The notes: generated by a model not told the origin, from the letters alone. Positions 26,923 through 36,572 are shown, counted from the first letter of the stretch. The stretch: 64,000 nucleotides of DNA from Aneurinibacillus sp. REN35 (GCF_041379945.2 NZ_JBFTXJ020000002.1:124001-188000), one strand, 5' to 3'. Numbers and translations are program-made.

Positions 26923-28032
26923 GTGGAAGTAGTGGGGGCGTTTGTAAATCACGTAAAAGAATCAGGTAGTTTCTATGAAACGCAATCGAATACAACTATA
27001 TATAAGCTGATTGCAGAAAATATAATGGATATGGTTTCTGTCTGGGACCCATTCCGAAGAGCACGTTATGTATCTCCTTCGCATGAAAAGTGGCTTGGCT
27101 ATACATGTGAATATTTACAAGAGAATTTGCGAGAAGAACTTTTTCATCCGGATGATATACATATGGTTATGGAAAAGCTGGATCGTCTGCTTGTGGATGG
27201 ACAAACGATAACGATAGAGTTCCGGCTTCGACATGCCAAAGGACATTGGCTGGCGCTTGCAGCGACAATGATCGCGGTGCGCGACCATCAAGGAGACAAG
27301 ATTACTAGTTTTGCCGTGATTGCCCGTGATATCACACAATCTAAGGAAGCAGAAGAGAGGCTGCGCTTAACAGAGAAGCTGCTTGCGGTCGGTGAGCTGG
27401 CTGCGGGTGTGGCACATGAGATTCGAAATCCATTAACAACTTTAAAAGGATTCATTCAGTTTATAAGAGAGGGAAATAAGAGTGAAATGTATCTCGACCT
27501 GATGGAGTCCGAGTTGGACCGCATCGAGACCATTACACATGAATTTCTGCTTTTAGCAAAACCGCAGGTATATGAATGTAAGCCGATAAGAGCGGAGCAG
27601 TTAATGGAGAATGTACATCGTCTTTTGATTGCTCAAGCCAACTTATTTAATATTGAACTGATCATGAAGGTAGAATCTAATCTTCCTATGATTATGTGCG
27701 CAGAGAATGCCATAAAACAGGTGTTTATTAATCTGATTAAGAATGCGATTGAAGCGATGCCGAACGGTGGCAGAATCATGGTAGAGGTGATGCGTCTTGG
27801 GACTGATGATATCTGTGTGTATATTCGTGATGAGGGATGCGGGATCGAGAAGGATCGTATCGCCAAGCTCGGTCAGCCATTCTATAGTTTGAAAGAAGAG
27901 GGGAGCGGACTTGGTTTAATGGTATGTTCTAAAATTATTAAAGAACACAACGGAACCATTGAGTTCATAAGCGAGTTAGGGAAGGGAACGACAGTAGAAA
28001 TCACGCTGCCGATCTTCGGCAAACAGGCTTAG
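26923..28032 (+). CDS. PAS-domain sensor histidine kinase
   Basis: 369 aa, soluble. A PAS domain spans about residues 22-140 (VSVWDPFRRARYVSPSHEKWLGY, PAC end ARDITQSKEAEERL). The HisKA dimerisation box GELAAGVAHEIRNPLTTLKG has the phospho-histidine near residue 165. N, G1 and G2 boxes (FINLIKNAIEAMPNGG, IRDEGCGIEKD, GSGLGLMVCSKI) follow. The layout is that of the Bacillales sporulation-type kinases (KinA/KinE-like). The GTG at 26923 is very close to GGAAGGA; GTG at 26932 is an equally good start. No response regulator gene is next to it. Confidence 0.9.
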   Translation: MEVVGAFVNHVKESGSFYETQSNTTIYKLIAENIMDMVSVWDPFRRARYVSPSHEKWLGYTCEYLQENLREELFHPDDIHMVMEKLDRLLVDGQTITIEFRLRHAKGHWLALAATMIAVRDHQGDKITSFAVIARDITQSKEAEERLRLTEKLLAVGELAAGVAHEIRNPLTTLKGFIQFIREGNKSEMYLDLMESELDRIETITHEFLLLAKPQVYECKPIRAEQLMENVHRLLIAQANLFNIELIMKVESNLPMIMCAENAIKQVFINLIKNAIEAMPNGGRIMVEVMRLGTDDICVYIRDEGCGIEKDRIAKLGQPFYSLKEEGSGLGLMVCSKIIKEHNGTIEFISELGKGTTVEITLPIFGKQA

Positions 28033-28065
28033 AAATAGGCCTGCTTGCTAAAAGAAAGGAAGATA

Positions 28066-28102
28066 GGTACCAGGAGCGGTGAGTGAAAGTGCTCCTGGTA
28101 CC
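28066..28102. terminator. Inverted repeat between convergent genes
   Basis: GGTACCAGGAGC / GCTCCTGGTACC is a perfect 12-bp stem with a 13-base loop. It has no T-run on either side but sits exactly between the stops of the kinase and the SDR gene. Confidence 0.45.
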
Positions 28103-28110
28103 AAACTGGA

Positions 28111-28872
28111 TTAGTCCATGACAAGTCCGCCATCGACCACAAGATTCTGACCGGTCACAGCTCGCCCCCATGGAGAAGCAAAAAATAGAACGGCATCCGC
28201 CGCTTCTTGCGGTGTCGTCACCCGCTGCATGGGCGTCGTTGCTTTAATAATCTCAAATACGTCCTCTGTTGTTGCCGCGCTCGCATCCGTTGTCTGCAGC
28301 AATCCGCCGGATACCATGTTTACGGTAATGCCGTAGGCACCCAACTCACGCGCCATGTTCCGGGTAAAGCCAAGCAGGGCGGCTTTGCCTGTCGTATATT
28401 CATGGTAAGCAACCACGGGATTTTGAAACAGGTTCGTGCCGATGCTGATAATGCGGCCGAATTGCTGCTCTTTCATATCCGGAAGAGCAGCCTGCAGCGT
28501 GTTCAGCGCGCCTTTAATGCTGCCTTCTAGCTGAGTATGATAGTCCTCCCACGTAATGCTGTCGGCGTTTTTTTGAGCGATAGGATCGAAGCGAAAATGT
28601 ACCAAGGCGTTATTTATAATGGTTGTAACCGGTTGTCCAAAGTGTTCCTTTGCTTGCTTGAACATACGCTGTGTCGCCTCTTGATCCCGAATATCAGCCT
28701 GGATAGCGATGGCATGCTCTCCGATCGACGCTGCGACCTCCATTGCTTTTTCTTTGTTCTGGTAGTAGTTCACAATGACCCGAGCGTTTTGTGCGCCGAA
28801 TGCTCGAGCGATGGCAGCGCCTAATCCGCGGCTGGCACCTGTAACGACTACGACTTGTTCCTCTATCTTCAT
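28111..28872 (-). CDS. Short-chain dehydrogenase/reductase (FabG-like)
   Basis: 253 aa. Rossmann motif VVVTGASRGLGAAIARAFG, NNALVHF (NNAG-like), and the catalytic Y-x3-K within YHEYTTGKAALLGF; the serine lies in IISIGTNLF. The C-terminus ends VTGQNLVVDGGLVMD, typical of 3-oxoacyl-ACP reductase-like SDRs. The start at 28872 has AAGGAGGGGC in front; the frame extends far upstream without a signal. Substrate unknown. Confidence 0.88.
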   Translation of the reverse strand: MKIEEQVVVVTGASRGLGAAIARAFGAQNARVIVNYYQNKEKAMEVAASIGEHAIAIQADIRDQEATQRMFKQAKEHFGQPVTTIINNALVHFRFDPIAQKNADSITWEDYHTQLEGSIKGALNTLQAALPDMKEQQFGRIISIGTNLFQNPVVAYHEYTTGKAALLGFTRNMARELGAYGITVNMVSGGLLQTTDASAATTEDVFEIIKATTPMQRVTTPQEAADAVLFFASPWGRAVTGQNLVVDGGLVMD

Positions 28873-28996
28873 ACCCATGCCCCTCCTTGATTGAAATGTA
28901 ATGAGATAAATGAATAAAGAATGCTTTATGGTGAACGGGCTGTATATAGTATGACACGAATTGCCGCTATATCCTAGAGCATGGAAAGCGTATTTC

Positions 28997-29443
28997 CTAT
29001 TCTTTTCTAGCCTGCATAACGGCTGCGTTCGGATTGGTGGTAGGTTGAAAATCTCCGCGCAGCTGCTTAAGGGCCATTTTCTCTGTATGAATCTCACTTG
29101 TGGTGCGGATTCCCAATCGTCTAAAAACGGGAACAGGAGGACACCAGCCCTGCAGCGCGTGCTGCAGCAGGAAGCCTCCGACCACTCCCGTAAGAGCAAA
29201 CCACTTTTTGTTTACGAAAAAACCAAGAGCTGTGCTGGCTACGATCAGGGTAGCAGCATTGGCCTCCAGTGTTCTTTCGATATCCCATTCCCGATCCAGT
29301 GCATTGATCCGGGCAGAGATATCTGCATCCGCATACTGAGCAACATTTCTTTCCGTCGTTTCCGCTATTTTTTTATTGATATGGGCGGCCGTATTCTGTT
29401 CTACCCTTTGATTCGTGTCAGGGAGGATGTTTGCTGTGCTCAT
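28997..29443 (-). CDS. DUF2892-family membrane protein
   Basis: 148 aa. An amphipathic N-terminal half is followed by two hydrophobic stretches (LEANAATLIVASTALGFFV and LTGVVGGFLLQHALQGW) and then FRRLGIRTTSEIHTEKMALKQLRGDF, the conserved tail of DUF2892 (YgaP-like membrane part) proteins often found with rhodaneses. No rhodanese domain is present. AAAGGAAG precedes the start. Confidence 0.8.
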   Translation of the reverse strand: MSTANILPDTNQRVEQNTAAHINKKIAETTERNVAQYADADISARINALDREWDIERTLEANAATLIVASTALGFFVNKKWFALTGVVGGFLLQHALQGWCPPVPVFRRLGIRTTSEIHTEKMALKQLRGDFQPTTNPNAAVMQARKE

Positions 29444-29529
29444 TCTTTCTCACTTCCTTTGTAAATAGTATGGAGTGTAGGCCCACATGCAGTCATTACC
29501 ACAAATTCATCCTGTGTATAGAGGGATGT

Positions 29530-30882
29530 TTATGGCAGCAATTCCGCAATGGGCTTGGCATATACATAGCCGTCCTGGCTGCCTATAAACAGGGTGTTAT
29601 TCATGATCACCGGTCCTCCGGGCGATAAAGCGCCCCCTATTTTATGCTTGTTCACCAGGCTGCCGTCCTTTGCTCGTAAGATGTATAACGTTCCTTTTGT
29701 ATCGCCAGCATATACCAGTCCATCCTTGATGGCAGGTGCTCCCTTGATGCCTGCCTCGGTTTTGTATTCCCATACTTTTTTGCCGGAAGGGAGATGATAG
29801 GCGAAGAAAGACTTGGTATACGGGCTTCCGACGAAAGCGTAGTCTCCTGCGATCGCAGGCGCGCCTGATGTATTCGTGAGGGGAAAGGGCCTGGATTGAT
29901 TGGGGCCTGTTCCCAATAGGTCTTTCCACAGCAGGGTGCCTGTAGAAGCGTCAAACGCATAGATAAAGTGATAATTAGCTGCTGCCGTTCCGTATTGTTT
30001 CCGCTCCTCCTCCGTTAGAAGAAAGGAGGGGTTGAGTGGATCATTGACTTTTTTCGTTCCTGTAATCACGACCACATTGTTTTCAGAAATGGCGGGAGGT
30101 ACATCGGTCACGGTTCCCAACTGCTCTTTCGCCCATTTTATTTTCCGCTCCTCTACATCCACGGCAACAAGCGTATCCAAGGAACCTACGTACAGCATTC
30201 CGTCTTTGAGCACAGGAGAAGACATGCTTACCCATCCGGGCAAATCCAGGCTCCACTGCATACTGCCTGTGGCAGCATCAAGCGAGTACAGCTTATTGTC
30301 CCCAGTCGCGATATAGACGCTTCCTTTATCGTAAACCGGCGTAGGCATAACCTCTCCTTTTGTTTTGTATTGCCAGATGGTCTTCCCTGTTTTCGCGTCC
30401 AGGGAAACAACGCCGCTCTCCTTTGTTCCTCTGATTTTCTGTTCCTGTAAGTCTGTAAAATTGCGATTGCCATACCCAATATACAGCCTCCCCTCAGCAT
30501 AGATCGTATCTCCGTGTATCCAATTGGGGACGCTGCTTTTCCAATTACGCTGTCCATTTTTGATCGCAAAAGAGAAAACATCTCCTGTTCCGTGATTTCC
30601 GATATAGAGCGTGTCCTCAACAATGACAGGATTTCCCCGGACTTCGTTGTTTGTAAGATACTTCTGCTTGATGGCGTCTTCGTTTTGATTTGCGAAAACA
30701 GCGTTATTGGTCGGATTCATTCTGTATTGCTGCCATGCAGGCGGACCGAAAGAGCGTGCTGCTTGGTCATGCGCATAAGACGAATAGGGGGGAGAGGGGT
30801 TCTCAGCAAAAACAGGGTCCGCATTCATCCATCCATAAAGGCTCATCATTCCGATCAGGCTGCTGGCTACCTTTTTGTGCAT
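29530..30882 (-). CDS. Exported PQQ-like beta-propeller protein
   Basis: 450 aa. N-terminal signal peptide (MHKKVASSLIGMMSLYGWMN, predicted cut after DPVFA). Then seven or eight PQQ/quinoprotein-type repeats of the form GxLYxxxxxGxVYALDAxTGxxxWxY (for example DKGSVYIATGDNKLYSLDAA and KTIWQYKTKGEVMPTPVYDK). No catalytic dehydrogenase signature or BamB context is seen. It is divergent from the hydrogenase operon. Likely a secreted or wall-associated scaffold; function unknown. Confidence 0.8.
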   Translation of the reverse strand: MHKKVASSLIGMMSLYGWMNADPVFAENPSPPYSSYAHDQAARSFGPPAWQQYRMNPTNNAVFANQNEDAIKQKYLTNNEVRGNPVIVEDTLYIGNHGTGDVFSFAIKNGQRNWKSSVPNWIHGDTIYAEGRLYIGYGNRNFTDLQEQKIRGTKESGVVSLDAKTGKTIWQYKTKGEVMPTPVYDKGSVYIATGDNKLYSLDAATGSMQWSLDLPGWVSMSSPVLKDGMLYVGSLDTLVAVDVEERKIKWAKEQLGTVTDVPPAISENNVVVITGTKKVNDPLNPSFLLTEEERKQYGTAAANYHFIYAFDASTGTLLWKDLLGTGPNQSRPFPLTNTSGAPAIAGDYAFVGSPYTKSFFAYHLPSGKKVWEYKTEAGIKGAPAIKDGLVYAGDTKGTLYILRAKDGSLVNKHKIGGALSPGGPVIMNNTLFIGSQDGYVYAKPIAELLP

Positions 30883-31013
30883 ACGATTTTCTCCTTGGCA
30901 AAAGAATTTTTATTCCTATACCCGTATATGTACCCCGGTAAACGATAGGAAAACCATCGCCTGGGAACGTCCGCACTTTCCCTTGTTTTCTGAATAACTC
31001 GTTTGGTGATGAA

Positions 31014-31019
31014 TATAAT
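31014..31019 (+). promoter_or_regulatory. TATAAT box immediately before hypA
   Basis: A perfect -10 hexamer ends six bases before the hypA ATG, so if used the message would begin at or beside the start codon. No matching -35 is seen at 16-18 bases. Support is weak and rests on position only. Confidence 0.3.
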
Positions 31020-31024
31020 CAACT

Positions 31025-31273
31025 ATGCATGAATTTAGTGTAGCTGCAGATCTCATATCCCTTCTTACCGAAGTGGTTCAAGAACATGAGCTGAGAAAGG
31101 TTACTAAAGTGAAGTTGGTCATAGGTACGCAACGTATGATCCATGCTGCTTCTTTCCAGTTTGCCTTTGATTTTATTAAAAAAGAGTCGGCTTTTTTGGA
31201 TGAAGCCATTCTCGATATGGAGAAGAGGGGAGGAGACGATTTTTATATTGAGTATATTGAAGGAGAATCATAG
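31025..31273 (+). CDS. hypA: HypA-like nickel metallochaperone lacking the zinc-finger module
   Basis: 82 aa against about 113 in ordinary HypA. The nickel-binding N-terminus MHEFSVAADLISLL and the core VTKVKLVIG are intact, and the C-terminal end DDFYIEYIEGE matches the HypA tail. The roughly 30 residues holding the two CxxC zinc pairs are missing: EAILDMEKR runs straight into GGDDFYIEYIE. The frame is preserved and there are no cysteines at all. The start is fixed by the essential Met-His. hypB begins four bases later. Confidence 0.82.
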   Translation: MHEFSVAADLISLLTEVVQEHELRKVTKVKLVIGTQRMIHAASFQFAFDFIKKESAFLDEAILDMEKRGGDDFYIEYIEGES

Positions 31274-31276
31274 CAG

Positions 31277-31957
31277 ATGAAGAGAGTAATGCTGCATAAG
31301 GATGTGCTGCAAGGAAACCGGATACAAGCAGATGAGAATCGGATGCTGTTTCAGCAGGGATCGGTTCTAACGATCAACATGATGAGTTCACCGGGCGCCG
31401 GAAAGACAACCCTTCTGGAAAGAACGGTTGAGAGTCTAAAAGGAAAACTAAGGATGGCTGTAATTGAAGGAGACGTAGCCACTACGCTCGATGCTGAACG
31501 AATTTCTTCATCCGGCGTGGAGACAGTTCAAATTAACACGCATGGGGCCTGTCATTTACATGCCGGCATGATTGCCTCCGTATTGCCCGCCTTTGATTTG
31601 TATGAGCTTGATCTGCTCATCATTGAGAACGTGGGAAATTTAGTTTGCCCTGCAGATTTTGATCTAGGGGAACATCTTCGCGTTACGATATTAAGTACAG
31701 CGGAAGGCACAGATAAAGTACATAAATATCCAGCTGTATTTCAATGCTCGGATGCGGTCATCCTTAACAAAATGGATTTGCTGCCGTATGTGAACTTTGA
31801 CCTCGAACATGTTTATCAGGCAGTACAGGAAATGAATCCGGATGTCCGCATATTTGAAATATGTGCACTGAGTGGGGAGGGAATCGATTCATGGATTCGC
31901 TGGCTGCAGCATCAGCAGGCGGAGTTCAAAAGAGAGAGCGAAGGAGAATCGAAGTAA
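31277..31957 (+). CDS. hypB: Hydrogenase nickel-incorporation GTPase HypB
   Basis: 226 aa, SIMIBI-class GTPase. Walker A SSPGAGKTT (about residue 37), the metal-site GACHLHAGM with Cys and His, switch II region DLLIIENVGNLVCPADFDLGE, and NKMDLL (G4). No N-terminal CxxCGC motif or His-rich tract. It delivers nickel to the large subunit with HypA. Its 3' end overlaps hypF by 67 bases. Confidence 0.95.
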   Translation: MKRVMLHKDVLQGNRIQADENRMLFQQGSVLTINMMSSPGAGKTTLLERTVESLKGKLRMAVIEGDVATTLDAERISSSGVETVQINTHGACHLHAGMIASVLPAFDLYELDLLIIENVGNLVCPADFDLGEHLRVTILSTAEGTDKVHKYPAVFQCSDAVILNKMDLLPYVNFDLEHVYQAVQEMNPDVRIFEICALSGEGIDSWIRWLQHQQAEFKRESEGESK

Positions 31958-34269
31958 GCGGTGTGGTACAAGGAGTTGGATTTCGTCCGTTTGTGTACCG
32001 CTTGGCGGCAGGCTTTGAGCTGAAAGGGTATGTGTGCAACGAGATGGATAGGGTAGCGATCGAGGTAGAGGGAACGGGAGCACAGCTTCAGGCATTTACA
32101 GAGGCGCTGCTGCATGAAACAAAAGAACCAGCAAAAATTCATACAATCAGCACCACCTCGCTTATTCCTATCGGCTATGAACAGTTTACCATTCGTGCAA
32201 GTGAAAATAACGGAGCCGCCGCCTGCACTTTTCCTCCGGATTTATCTGTTTGCAAATCATGCTTGCTAGAAATTCAGAACCCTGCCCATCGCTTGTTTCG
32301 TTATCCATTTACCAGCTGCACAGATTGTGGTCCGCGCTTTTCTATCATTTGCGACCTGCCCTATGATCGGGCGTATACTGCGATGCAGCCTTTTCCGCTT
32401 TGTGCCTCCTGTGAAGCAGAATACAACAATCCGGCAAACCGTCGGTTCCACGCTCAAACCCTCGGCTGTCCCGCTTGCGGGCCGCTTGTGGAGCTCAGAG
32501 ATCGTGATCACGTTCTCGTCCGTGGAGAGTGGCGTACCGTCGTGCAGGACTCTCTGCTGCGTGGAGACATTGTCGCTGTTAAAGGGTTAGGGGGCTTTCA
32601 TCTTCTGTGTGATGCCGCGCAGCCGCAGGCAATCGAAAAGCTTCGTCTGCGCAAGCGAAGAGTCCGCAAGCCCTTTGCACTGCTAGCAGCGGATATCTCA
32701 ATCGTAAGCCAATGTTTTCATGTAAGCCCTGAAGAACAACGCCTGCTTGTGGGCGAAAAAGCCCCCATCGTTCTCTTGCAGCCGACTTCGCTTTTGGAGA
32801 CGTACGTTTCAACTGCGCACCTTGCATGTGGATACACCCGCATGGGAGTCATGCTTCCGTATACCCCGCTTCATGCCCTGCTGCTTTCCGACGCTCTCCC
32901 TTTTCTTGTTGCCACGAGTGCAAATCTGCACGGGCATCCGATCGTAAAAACAAATGAACAGGCCGCTGTACAACTGCACGATATTGCTGATCTTTTTGTC
33001 TATCACCCGCGAGATATTCAAGCGCGCGTAGAAGATTCAGTATGCCAGGTGGTGGATGAAGAGATACAGCTTATTCGCCGCTCCCGGGGATATGTGCCGC
33101 AATCCATCGACATACCAAAACCCCCGGATAGTACCGGGGAGGTGTCCATTTTAGCGATCGGAGCGGAGCAGAAGAACACCGTTTGCTTGCTTCGGCAGCA
33201 AGCGGTTCTCAGCCAGCATTTTGGTGAGATTGAGAACGAGGAGCAGGTGGCTGTATGGAAAGAAGAGGTGCACCATATGACCCGACTTTTGCGCATGGAC
33301 CCTGACATTGTTGCGTATGATCCTCATCCAGGATTTCGTATATCCAAAGAAATACGGACGGTAAAGCCTGAGGCTGTCTTGATTCCAGTATATCATCATC
33401 ATGCACACATGGCTGCCTGTATGGCTGAGCATGGATTGGATATCCCTGTTATCGGATGTATCTTGGATGGTACGGGATACGGAAGGGATGGAACTCTCTG
33501 GGGATTCGAAATTTTAACGGGAGACTATATCGATTTTTCTCGTGTCTGCTCTTTAGAAGCGATCCCGCTGCCGGGGGGCGAAGCGGCCATTCGGAGGCCG
33601 TGGATGCAGGCCGTTTCTCTTCATTATCACTATACTCAAGACGCAGAATGCACACGACGCTGGGCCGAAGCCTGTTTTCCTGCTTTTAAAGAGAGCATCC
33701 CCCTTGTATTGGCTCAATTACAAGGAAAAATTCCTGTTCCCCGCACGACAAGCGCAGGCCGATTATTTGACGGAGTATCCGCGATACTGAACGTATGTCT
33801 GGAGAGTTCTTATGAGGGTGAAGCGGCCATTTTATTGGGAGAGGAAGCGGATCAACCGGGTCAGAGCACTCTGCATGAAGCGCGGTATTCTGTTCAGCTG
33901 AAAGCGGGTCAGTTTCTGCTTCGCCCTTTGATACAGGAACTGATCTGGGATGTGCAGCAATCGGTTCCAGTTCGAACGATTGCCCGTACATTTCACCATA
34001 CAATAGCCCGCATGCTGTATGAAGGAGCGCGGCTGGCCCGAGAAGAAACCGGCTGCTCCACCGTCGTTTTCGGCGGAGGTGTATGGAACAATCGCTACCT
34101 TCTTTCATATGCCAGGCGACTGCTTACAAAGGAAGGGTTTACCGTATATACGCCGCAGCGGATTCCGGCAGGAGATGGCGGCATTGCGTTGGGGCAGGCT
34201 GTATCTGCTTTATGGAGGTGGCATCAGCATGTGTCTATCGGTACCGGCCAAAGTTCTAGAAGTGTATGA
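31891..34269 (+). CDS. hypF: Carbamoyltransferase HypF
   Basis: 792 aa. Acylphosphatase-like domain at about 20-105 (VSGVVQGVGFRPFVYRLA), two C-x2-C-x18-C-x2-C zinc fingers (CKSCLLEIQ ... CTDCG and CASCEAEYN ... CPACG), a YrdC-like domain (KGLGGFHLLCDA, RKPFALL) and a Kae1-like domain (YHHHAHMAACMAEHG, GTGYGRDGTLWG, GGVWNN). It makes the carbamoyl thioester that becomes the cyanide ligand. ATG at 31891 has GGGGAGGG nine bases upstream, inside hypB. Confidence 0.95.
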   Translation: MDSLAAASAGGVQKRERRRIEVSGVVQGVGFRPFVYRLAAGFELKGYVCNEMDRVAIEVEGTGAQLQAFTEALLHETKEPAKIHTISTTSLIPIGYEQFTIRASENNGAAACTFPPDLSVCKSCLLEIQNPAHRLFRYPFTSCTDCGPRFSIICDLPYDRAYTAMQPFPLCASCEAEYNNPANRRFHAQTLGCPACGPLVELRDRDHVLVRGEWRTVVQDSLLRGDIVAVKGLGGFHLLCDAAQPQAIEKLRLRKRRVRKPFALLAADISIVSQCFHVSPEEQRLLVGEKAPIVLLQPTSLLETYVSTAHLACGYTRMGVMLPYTPLHALLLSDALPFLVATSANLHGHPIVKTNEQAAVQLHDIADLFVYHPRDIQARVEDSVCQVVDEEIQLIRRSRGYVPQSIDIPKPPDSTGEVSILAIGAEQKNTVCLLRQQAVLSQHFGEIENEEQVAVWKEEVHHMTRLLRMDPDIVAYDPHPGFRISKEIRTVKPEAVLIPVYHHHAHMAACMAEHGLDIPVIGCILDGTGYGRDGTLWGFEILTGDYIDFSRVCSLEAIPLPGGEAAIRRPWMQAVSLHYHYTQDAECTRRWAEACFPAFKESIPLVLAQLQGKIPVPRTTSAGRLFDGVSAILNVCLESSYEGEAAILLGEEADQPGQSTLHEARYSVQLKAGQFLLRPLIQELIWDVQQSVPVRTIARTFHHTIARMLYEGARLAREETGCSTVVFGGGVWNNRYLLSYARRLLTKEGFTVYTPQRIPAGDGGIALGQAVSALWRWHQHVSIGTGQSSRSV

Positions 34270-34453
34270 TGCGCTGCTTCGCGCCAAAGTAGAATACTTC
34301 GGAACGCAGATGGTTGTCGGCGTGGCCCTTCTTGAGCAGGTAACCCCCGGCCAATACGTTCTCGTCCACGCCGGAGAAGCGATTCAAGTTATCGATGAGG
34401 AACGGGCGCGGGAGACCATACAGCTTTGGAAAGGATGGATTGCAGACGAATGA
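34229..34453 (+). CDS. hypC: Hydrogenase assembly chaperone HypC
   Basis: 74 aa. Starts MCLSVPAKVLEV, with the essential second-position cysteine, and continues with the small OB-like core ending in YVLVHAGEAIQVIDEE. It carries the Fe(CN)2CO unit with HypD. The ATG lies inside hypF (41-base overlap) behind TGGAGGTGGC. Confidence 0.95.
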   Translation: MCLSVPAKVLEVYDALLRAKVEYFGTQMVVGVALLEQVTPGQYVLVHAGEAIQVIDEERARETIQLWKGWIADE

Positions 34454-35553
34454 ACGTACAGACATACCGGGATGAAAAGCTATTTGCCGCTCTTTTTGAA
34501 AAAATGGCTCCCGTGCTCGAAGAGATGCAGGAATCGTTGGGTCGGAAGCTTCGGGTAATGGAGGTATGCGGCACCCATACGGTATCCTTTTCGAAAACAG
34601 GGGTTCGTCAGCTTCTTTCGCCTTATGTGGAGTTAATGAGCGGCCCGGGATGCCCTGTGTGTGTCACGGATCAGACAGATATAGATCAAATGATTTCTCT
34701 GTCCAGGCAAAAAGAGGTCATGATCGCAACTTATGGAGATATGATGAAGGTTCCGGGAACCGGCACGACCCTGTACCACGAGAGGGCAAGAGGGGCAGAT
34801 GTCAGGGTGGTACATGGTGCCGCTCACGCAGTAGAGCTGGCGAAGCGGCACCCACATAAGGAGGTTGTACTTCTGGGGGTTGGTTTTGAAACGACCGCTC
34901 CGGGCGCCGCCCTGGCGATTCAGACTGCACGTAGAGAGAATGTAAACAACTTCTCCGTATATTCCGCTCATAAATGCACTCCCCCCGCACTTCAAGCTCT
35001 GGTTGAAGGCGGACACCAGATTGATGGGTTTCTCCTGCCGGGTCATGTCTCAGTAGTGATTGGAAGAAAGGGATGGCGCTTTTTAGAAAAATATAACCAG
35101 CCGGCGGTCATTGGGGGATTTGAACCTCTTGATCTGCTCGCTTCGGTGTACGGACTGATCCAGGAAATGCGGAAGCCGTATAGACAGGTCGTTAATCATT
35201 ATCCGCGCATGGTAAAAGAAGAGGGAAATATTCGAGCGCAGCAGGTGGTTGCGGAAGTGTTTAAAACAAAGGAAGTTGTATGGAGAGGATTTGGCTCGCT
35301 TCCTGAAAGCGGACTGGACCTATCGGAAGCCTATATCAAATATAATGCCAGGCTTCGTTTTTCGCTGGAGGCATCGAGGAGCCACAGAGCGCGGGGCTGC
35401 CGCTGTGGCGAGGTGATTACGGGAAAGGCAAGCCCGATGCATTGTCCGCTTTTTGCCCGTGCCTGTACGCCGGAGACACCACTGGGTCCCTGTATGGTTT
35501 CATCAGAAGGGGCCTGCTCGGCGCATTATTTGTATGAGAGAGGGGAGCCGTAA
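34450..35553 (+). CDS. hypD: Hydrogenase maturation protein HypD
   Basis: 367 aa. Conserved MEVCGTHTVSFSKTG, SGPGCPVCVT and GFETTAPG, plus the C-terminal 4Fe-4S cysteines in GCRCGEVITGKASP and CPLFARACTPETPLGPC. It is the scaffold for Fe(CN)2CO assembly. The start overlaps the hypC stop (ATGA). Confidence 0.96.
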   Translation: MNVQTYRDEKLFAALFEKMAPVLEEMQESLGRKLRVMEVCGTHTVSFSKTGVRQLLSPYVELMSGPGCPVCVTDQTDIDQMISLSRQKEVMIATYGDMMKVPGTGTTLYHERARGADVRVVHGAAHAVELAKRHPHKEVVLLGVGFETTAPGAALAIQTARRENVNNFSVYSAHKCTPPALQALVEGGHQIDGFLLPGHVSVVIGRKGWRFLEKYNQPAVIGGFEPLDLLASVYGLIQEMRKPYRQVVNHYPRMVKEEGNIRAQQVVAEVFKTKEVVWRGFGSLPESGLDLSEAYIKYNARLRFSLEASRSHRARGCRCGEVITGKASPMHCPLFARACTPETPLGPCMVSSEGACSAHYLYERGEP

Positions 35554-36551
35554 TGGAAATTTTATTATCCCACGGAGATGGGGGAAAGCTCACCCATGAG
35601 CTCATAAACAATATTTTTCAAGCCGCATTTCAGGATGATATTTTGCATGAGGAAAACGATGCAGCCGCCCTTACTCTAGCATCGGGAGCTATCATGATGA
35701 GCACGGACAGTTTCGTCATTTCGCCCCTGGAATTTCCGGGTGGGGATATCGGAAAGCTGGCAATAGCGGGTACGGTAAACGATTTGGCTGTCAGTGGAGC
35801 GATTCCCCAGTTTTTTTCGGCCGGCTTCATTTTAGAGGAAGGCCTGTCAGTGGCAGTGCTGGAGAAAATTGTGTATTCCATGGCGCATACTGCCCAGCAG
35901 GCGGGAGTAAGATTAGTAGCAGGCGATACGAAGGTTGTAGAAAAAGGAAAGGGAGATGGTCTGTACATTAATACGACGGGAATAGGGATCAATCCATATC
36001 CACATCGACTGGGGTATGCAAAAATACGGCAGGGTGATCGTATTTTGATTAATGGAGGAATCGCAGAACACGCTGCTGCTGTGCTGAGTGTCCGGGCAGA
36101 ACTGGAGCATGCGATTCCTATTTATAGTGATTGTATGCTGCTTAATCATATGACGCAGTCTTTGCTGGAGAGGTTTCAAACCATACGGTTCATGCGTGAC
36201 CCTACCCGGGGTGGCGTGGCTGCCGCCCTGCAGGAGATCGCGAGGAAAGCGTCTGTCGATATGATGCTGCAGGAAGAATGGCTTCCGATTCAATCACATG
36301 TTCGTGGAGTCACGGAAATCTTAGGGCTTGATCCGCTTTATCTGGCTAATGAAGGAAAGGTAATCATAATCGTTGGCGAGGAAGAAGCGGAGGCGGTAGT
36401 TGACTGGCTGAAAGAACAGTTCCAGCAATCTCTTGCAGCTATCATTGGTACAGTAAAGAGCGGTGAAGGTTGTGTTTGGCTGAACACTTCCTATGGTGGA
36501 ACGAGGAGAATAGAGAGGATGTCAGGTGCGCCGCTTCCAAGGATTTGTTAA
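35553..36551 (+). CDS. hypE: Hydrogenase maturation protein HypE
   Basis: 332 aa, PurM/AIR-synthase fold (SHGDGGKLTHELI, AGDTKVVEKGKGDG, RDPTRGGVAAALQEI). It ends in PRIC, the C-terminal cysteine that carries the thiocarbamate/thiocyanate. Coupled to hypD by a TAATG overlap. Confidence 0.97.
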   Translation: MEILLSHGDGGKLTHELINNIFQAAFQDDILHEENDAAALTLASGAIMMSTDSFVISPLEFPGGDIGKLAIAGTVNDLAVSGAIPQFFSAGFILEEGLSVAVLEKIVYSMAHTAQQAGVRLVAGDTKVVEKGKGDGLYINTTGIGINPYPHRLGYAKIRQGDRILINGGIAEHAAAVLSVRAELEHAIPIYSDCMLLNHMTQSLLERFQTIRFMRDPTRGGVAAALQEIARKASVDMMLQEEWLPIQSHVRGVTEILGLDPLYLANEGKVIIIVGEEEAEAVVDWLKEQFQQSLAAIIGTVKSGEGCVWLNTSYGGTRRIERMSGAPLPRIC

Positions 36552-36572
36552 TGCATACAAGGAGGTATTTTT

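Noticed and set aside
28207-28530. Plus-strand open frames opposite the SDR gene
   Set aside because: Shadow frames; the SDR has clear motifs and a strong ribosome binding site on the minus strand.
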